Assembly (NCBI GenBank): GCA_035649575.1 | Contig: DASRJH010000318.1 | Location: forward strand, 1 to 9,117 | DNA: 9,117 nucleotides | Direction: 5' to 3' | Source of the DNA: DASVAL01 sp035649575 | GTDB taxonomy: Bacteria > Planctomycetota > UBA1135 > UBA2386 | Shown here: positions 6,288-9,117 of the stretch, one piece after another | Layout: the number at the start of each line of letters is the position of its first letter | Position numbering within the stretch: the stretch's first letter is position 1 | Notes under the pieces: model-generated | Seen by the model: only the letters and a program-made list of their open reading frames with translations | Told to the model about the DNA's origin: nothing | Databases searched by the model: none | Position numbers and translations under genes: made by a program

Positions 6288-6293
6288 TAGCGT
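6288..6293 (+). promoter_or_regulatory. Candidate -10 element TAGCGT for a leaderless transcript
   Basis: TAGCGT, fitting the TANNNT pattern, ends five bases before the ATG at 6299, and no Shine-Dalgarno precedes that ATG. This spacing would put the transcript start at or next to the initiation codon. The same hexamer stands seven bases before the thioesterase GTG on the other strand. No good -35 hexamer is visible. Confidence 0.3.
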
Positions 6294-6298
6294 GTTCG

Positions 6299-7219
6299 AT
6301 GCGCCAATGCCCGTTCCGTAACGTCCTGCCCGCCATCACCACGCCGCTGCGTGCCGACGACACCGTGGACCACGAGTTCCTCGCGCGACACGCGCGCTGG
6401 CAGCTCGACGAGGGGTGCGCGGGCCTGATCCCGCTCGGTTCGCTCGGCGAAGGTGCTGTGCTCGACTTCGACGAGAAGGTCGCGATCCTGAAGACGCTCG
6501 TCGCCGTGGCCTCTGACAAGCCCGTGCTGCCCGGCATCGCGGCAACCAGTACTCGAAGTGCAGTGGCGCTGGCACGCGCGGCCGCGAAGGCCGGGTGCCG
6601 CGGCCTCATGGTGTTGCCCGCCTACGTGCACCAAGGCGACCTGCGCGAGGTGCGCGCGCACGTCGAGGCCGTGATCACGGCGACCGATCTGCCGTGCATG
6701 CTCTACAACAACCCGCGCGCCTATGGCACCGACTTCACGCCGCCGTTCATCTCCGAGCTCGCGGCCGCGAACCCGAACCTCGTCGCGGTCAAGGACTCGA
6801 GCGGCGACGCGCGGCGCGTGACGGCGATCAAGATGCTCGCGGGCGATCGGCTCGAGGTGCTCGTCGGCTTGGACGACATGGTGCTCGAGGGTGTGGCGGC
6901 CGGTGCTGTGGGTTGGGTCGCCGGCCTCGTCAACGCGTTTCCGCGCGAGTCCGTGGTCCTGTTCGACCTCGCGCGCGATCGCAAGCTCGCCGAGGCCGAG
7001 GCTCTCTACCGCTGGTTCCTGCCGCTGCTGCGGCTCGACACGGTGCCGGAGTTCGTGCAGCTGATCAAACTGGTGCAGCAGCAGGTCGGGCAGGGTCACG
7101 AACGGGTGCGCCGGCCGCGCCAGCCCGTGCAAGGAGCGCTGCGCGAGACGACGCTCGCGGTGATCGAGAAGGCGTTGGCCCAGCGACCCAAGGTCGCTGC
7201 AGCGAAGGCGGGATCGTGA
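6299..7219 (+). CDS. DapA-family lyase, likely 1-pyrroline-4-hydroxy-2-carboxylate deaminase or a keto-deoxy sugar acid dehydratase
   Basis: A 306-residue TIM-barrel enzyme of the dihydrodipicolinate synthase superfamily, close to the usual 290-310. LPAITTPL (10-17) opens the barrel and GSLGE (47-51) replaces the GTTGE loop of DapA. The catalytic Tyr136 lies in YNNP, and the Schiff-base Lys165 in AVKDSSGD. It is unlikely to be the lysine-pathway DapA, because it overlaps by one base a semialdehyde dehydrogenase gene. That pairing is known from trans-4-hydroxyproline breakdown (pyrroline-hydroxycarboxylate deaminase) and from glucarate/arabinose acid routes (5-dehydro-4-deoxyglucarate or keto-deoxyarabonate dehydratase). 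Both yield alpha-ketoglutaric semialdehyde. I favour the hydroxyproline role from remembered similarity. No epimerase or oxidase gene is in view to confirm it. The frame is open upstream to 6260, but ATG 6299 begins where the family begins. Confidence 0.88.
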   Translation: MRQCPFRNVLPAITTPLRADDTVDHEFLARHARWQLDEGCAGLIPLGSLGEGAVLDFDEKVAILKTLVAVASDKPVLPGIAATSTRSAVALARAAAKAGCRGLMVLPAYVHQGDLREVRAHVEAVITATDLPCMLYNNPRAYGTDFTPPFISELAAANPNLVAVKDSSGDARRVTAIKMLAGDRLEVLVGLDDMVLEGVAAGAVGWVAGLVNAFPRESVVLFDLARDRKLAEAEALYRWFLPLLRLDTVPEFVQLIKLVQQQVGQGHERVRRPRQPVQGALRETTLAVIEKALAQRPKVAAAKAGS

Positions 7220-8796
7220 TGGGCCTGCGTGGTGAGCATTTGATTGCGGGCGTGGCCGAGCGTGGCTCCGGCGAACCGTTCGCGGCCGCCGATCCGGTCG
7301 CCGGCAAGGAACTGCCGCCCGCCTACCACGAGGCCGGCCCCGCGCAGATCGACCGCGCGGCAACGGCGGCCCAGGCCGCGGCACTGCCGTTTGCCGCTAC
7401 CGAGCCGCAGAAGCGCATCGCGCTGCTGCGCGCGATCGCCGACGGCATCACGGCACTCGGCGACGAGCTCGTGCAGCGCGTAACGGCCGAGACCGCGCTG
7501 CCGGCACCGCGCGTGCTGGCGGAACGCGCGCGCACCGTGAACCAGCTGCAGCAGTTCGCGGCGCTGCTCGAAGAAGGCTCCTGGGTCGATGCGCGCATCG
7601 ACCACGCCGATCGCAGCCGGCAGCCGCAGCCCAAGCCCGACCTGCGCTCGATGCTCGTGGCGCTGGGCCCCGTCGCCGTGTTCGGCGCTTCCAACTTCCC
7701 GCTCGCCTACTCGGTGGCCGGCGGCGACACGGCGTCCGCGCTGGCCGCGGGCTGCCCCGTCGTCGTGAAGGGCCATCCGGCGCATCCGGGCACCAGCGAG
7801 CTGGTCGGCGGCGTGGTCGCCGCGGCCGTGAAGTCGCTGGGTCTGCCCGACGGAACGTTCTCACTGCTGCACGGTCGGTTGCCCGCGACCGGCGCGCGGC
7901 TCGTGTCCCATGCTGCGATCGCGGCCGTGGGCTTCACGGGTTCGCATCAGGGTGGTCGCGCGCTCTGTGATCTCGCCGCGGCGCGGCCGCAGCCGATCCC
8001 CGTGTTCGCCGAGATGGGCTCGATGAATCCTGTGTTCGTGCTGCCGCGCGCGCTCGCTGCGCGCGGGGCCGCGATCGCCGAACAGCTCGCGGCGTCGGCG
8101 ACGCTCGCGAACGGCCAGTTCTGCACGAGCCCCGGCATGGTGGTGTGGATGGCGGGCGAGGGCGCGGAGACGTTCGCAGCGAAACTGCGCGAGCGGCTCG
8201 GTGCGTCACCCGCGGGGCCGACCGTGCACGGCACGATCCGCGCCGGCTACGAACGCGCGCTCGCCGAGGTGCAGAAGTTGCCGGTCACGCTCGTCGCGAA
8301 AGCGGCCGCGGCGAGTCCCGCGGCCACCGCGGTCGCCGCGACGCTGTGGTCAGCGTCGGCCGATGCCGTGGTCCAGAACGAGCGGCTGCGCACCGAGATC
8401 TACGGCCCCGCGGTGCTCGAGGTGCCATGTGCGGCGTCACGCGATCTGCTCGCCGTGGCGCGGTCGCTGCATGGCCACCTGACCGCGACGGTGCACGGCG
8501 ACGGCGACGACTTCGCGCGGCACGCCGAGCTGCTCGCGGTGCTGCGTTCGAAAGTCGGGCGCCTCATCGGCAACGGCGTGCCGACGGGCGTCGAGGTGTG
8601 TGCTGCGATGGTGCACGGCGGGCCCTATCCCGCCGCGAGCGATGCGCGCTTCTCGGCGGTCGGCACGTCGTCGATCCGCCGCTGGGTGCGGCCCGTGTGC
8701 TGGCAGGACTGGCCCCACGAGCTGCTGCCGCCCGAGCTGCGCGACGACAACCCGCGCCGGATCCGGCGCACGGTCGACGGTTCACGCGAGCCCTGA
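7219..8796 (+). CDS. Alpha-ketoglutaric semialdehyde (2,5-dioxovalerate) dehydrogenase, NAD(P)+-dependent
   Basis: A 525-residue aldehyde dehydrogenase superfamily member. Residues visible in order are Asn159 in FGASNFP, Lys184 in VVVKGHPAHPGTSE (cofactor), FTGSHQGGRAL (239-249), the general base Glu265 in FAEMGSMNP, the nucleophile Cys302 in NGQFCTSPG, and Glu394 in EIYGP. KGHPAHPGTSE and EMGSMNP are typical of the alpha-ketoglutaric semialdehyde dehydrogenase group, and the length near 525 fits it. The enzyme oxidises the semialdehyde to 2-oxoglutarate in the cytoplasm, the last step of the hydroxyproline and sugar-acid routes. The ATG overlaps the preceding stop (TGATG). GGGA at 7210-7213 is a usable ribosome-binding site. 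The frame is open far upstream, antisense-like to the DapA-type gene, and that part is discarded. Confidence 0.92.
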   Translation: MGLRGEHLIAGVAERGSGEPFAAADPVAGKELPPAYHEAGPAQIDRAATAAQAAALPFAATEPQKRIALLRAIADGITALGDELVQRVTAETALPAPRVLAERARTVNQLQQFAALLEEGSWVDARIDHADRSRQPQPKPDLRSMLVALGPVAVFGASNFPLAYSVAGGDTASALAAGCPVVVKGHPAHPGTSELVGGVVAAAVKSLGLPDGTFSLLHGRLPATGARLVSHAAIAAVGFTGSHQGGRALCDLAAARPQPIPVFAEMGSMNPVFVLPRALAARGAAIAEQLAASATLANGQFCTSPGMVVWMAGEGAETFAAKLRERLGASPAGPTVHGTIRAGYERALAEVQKLPVTLVAKAAAASPAATAVAATLWSASADAVVQNERLRTEIYGPAVLEVPCAASRDLLAVARSLHGHLTATVHGDGDDFARHAELLAVLRSKVGRLIGNGVPTGVEVCAAMVHGGPYPAASDARFSAVGTSSIRRWVRPVCWQDWPHELLPPELRDDNPRRIRRTVDGSREP

Positions 8797-8800
8797 GCAC

Positions 8801-8806
8801 AGGAGA
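8801..8806 (+). promoter_or_regulatory. Orphan Shine-Dalgarno AGGAGA without a start codon
   Basis: AGGAGA begins five bases after the dehydrogenase TGA (8794-8796), in the spot where a following operon gene would be initiated. No ATG, GTG or TTG occurs within the usual 5-12 bases. The palindrome CCGGATCCGG (8815-8824) and the first 106-bp repeat follow instead. It may be a relic of a gene displaced by the repeat array. Confidence 0.4.
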
Positions 8807-8826
8807 CGAACCTACCGGATCCGGGG

Positions 8827-8888
8827 CGACGCCGCCGCGGGGCTGGCTGCGTGTTTCGCCCTTGCTATTTCCCCGCGTTGCGGCGTCG
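8827..8888. repeat. Stem-loop A of the 106-bp unit (16-bp stem, 2-nt bulge)
   Basis: CGACGCCGCCGCGGGG (8827-8842) pairs with CCCCGCGTTGCGGCGTCG (8871-8888). All 16 bases of the left arm are matched, and TT bulges on the right arm. The 28-nt loop contains the two less GC-rich stretches of the unit. The same structure recurs at 8933-8994, where A8988 puts one C-A mismatch in the stem, and at 9039-9100 with a full stem. Confidence 0.8.
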
Positions 8889-8905
8889 AGCCTCACCTGA
8901 GCCTG

Positions 8906-8924
8906 TTCGCCTCGCAGAGGCGAA
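8906..8924. repeat. Stem-loop B of the 106-bp unit (perfect 8-bp stem, 3-nt loop)
   Basis: TTCGCCTC-GCA-GAGGCGAA is a perfect hairpin, 17 bases after stem-loop A. It repeats unchanged at 9012-9030. The third copy would start at 9118, just beyond the window. It is symmetric and lacks a T-run on either strand. Confidence 0.8.
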
Positions 8925-9117
8925 ATCCGAGGCGACGCCGCCGCGGGGCTGGCTGCGTGTTTCGCCCTTGCCATTTCCCCGCGTTGCAGCGTCGAGCATC
9001 ACCTGAGCCTGTTCGCCTCGCAGAGGCGAAATCCGAGGCGACGCCGCCGCGGGGCTGGCTGCGTGTTTTGCCCTTGCTATTTCCCCGCGTTGCGGCGTCG
9101 AGCATCACCTGAGCCTG

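Larger units (their letters stand above)
8825..9117. repeat. Direct tandem repeat, 106-bp unit, two full copies and a third cut by the window edge
   Basis: Units begin at 8825, 8931 and 9037 with GGCGACGCCGCCGCGGGG. The third runs 81 bases to the window end. Each pair of copies differs at only about three to four positions, for example T/C at 8866 versus 8972, G/A at 8882 versus 8988 and C/A at 8892 versus 8998. The units abut directly with no unique spacer. Because 106 is not a multiple of three, any frame through the array shifts at each copy and spells a different peptide. That argues against coding, even though open frames exist on both strands. The two internal stem-loops are listed separately. 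No protein gene is seen after 8796. Confidence 0.93.

Noticed and set aside
6595..7218. In-frame upstream extension of the dehydrogenase (208 codons)
   Set aside because: It lies inside the DapA-like gene in another frame, with noise composition. The family start matches ATG 7219.
8797..9112. Open frames running through the repeat array on both strands
   Set aside because: The 106-bp period changes frame at each copy, so the peptides differ between copies while the DNA is conserved. That indicates selection or copying at the DNA level.
8825..9117. A CRISPR array
   Set aside because: Units are 106 bp, abut directly and have no unique spacers. No cas gene is present.

Overview
The window is GC-rich DNA (roughly 70% by eye) with tightly packed genes, several GTG starts and many antisense open frames that are by-products of base composition. 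No rRNA, tRNA, CRISPR or phage gene is visible. The protein types suggest a Gram-negative-type, high-GC environmental bacterium. They are a phosphatidylserine decarboxylase of the GS-cleavage class with a long N-terminal extension, a five-helix alkaline-phosphatase-fold transferase, and a DapA-like/semialdehyde dehydrogenase pair. Planctomycetota is my best guess from remembered family resemblance, but nothing here proves it.

Layout. Positions 2-130 hold the last 42 codons of an unidentified plus-strand gene. Facing it is a minus-strand pair (135-1163): a PaaI-type hotdog thioesterase followed by a Tex30/KANL3-type alpha/beta hydrolase. Divergent from these, 1211-3282 is a two-gene lipid unit. 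Its first gene fuses a histidine-box membrane desaturase/hydroxylase domain to a Rossmann domain resembling class I methyltransferases. The stop codon of that gene overlaps the start of a phosphatidylserine decarboxylase gene (ATGA). A minus-strand thioredoxin-like [2Fe-2S] ferredoxin (3227-3631) runs 56 bp into the 3' end of the decarboxylase gene, and two tiny hairpins lie in the overlap.

Next come a secreted protein of unknown function (3721-4506) and, one base later, an LtaS/EptA-like membrane sulfatase-fold enzyme (4508-6238). From 6299 to 8796 a DapA/HypD-type lyase or deaminase overlaps an alpha-ketoglutaric semialdehyde dehydrogenase gene by one base. This is a catabolic pair that would deliver 2-oxoglutarate from hydroxyproline or from a sugar acid. 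The window ends in a 106-bp tandem repeat (8825-9117, running off the edge). Each unit carries a long bulged stem-loop, followed by a perfect 8-bp stem-loop in the two complete units.

How the parts may work together (inference). The decarboxylase makes phosphatidylethanolamine. The desaturase-Rossmann fusion is translationally coupled to it and probably acts on the same lipid or its acyl/alkyl chains. The LtaS/EptA-like enzyme belongs to a family that transfers phospholipid head groups, so the middle of the window has a membrane-lipid theme. The most unusual items are the desaturase-Rossmann fusion coupled to the decarboxylase gene, the double-hairpin repeat next to an orphan Shine-Dalgarno sequence, and a shared 8-mer (CGCTAACA) in both divergent intergenic regions.
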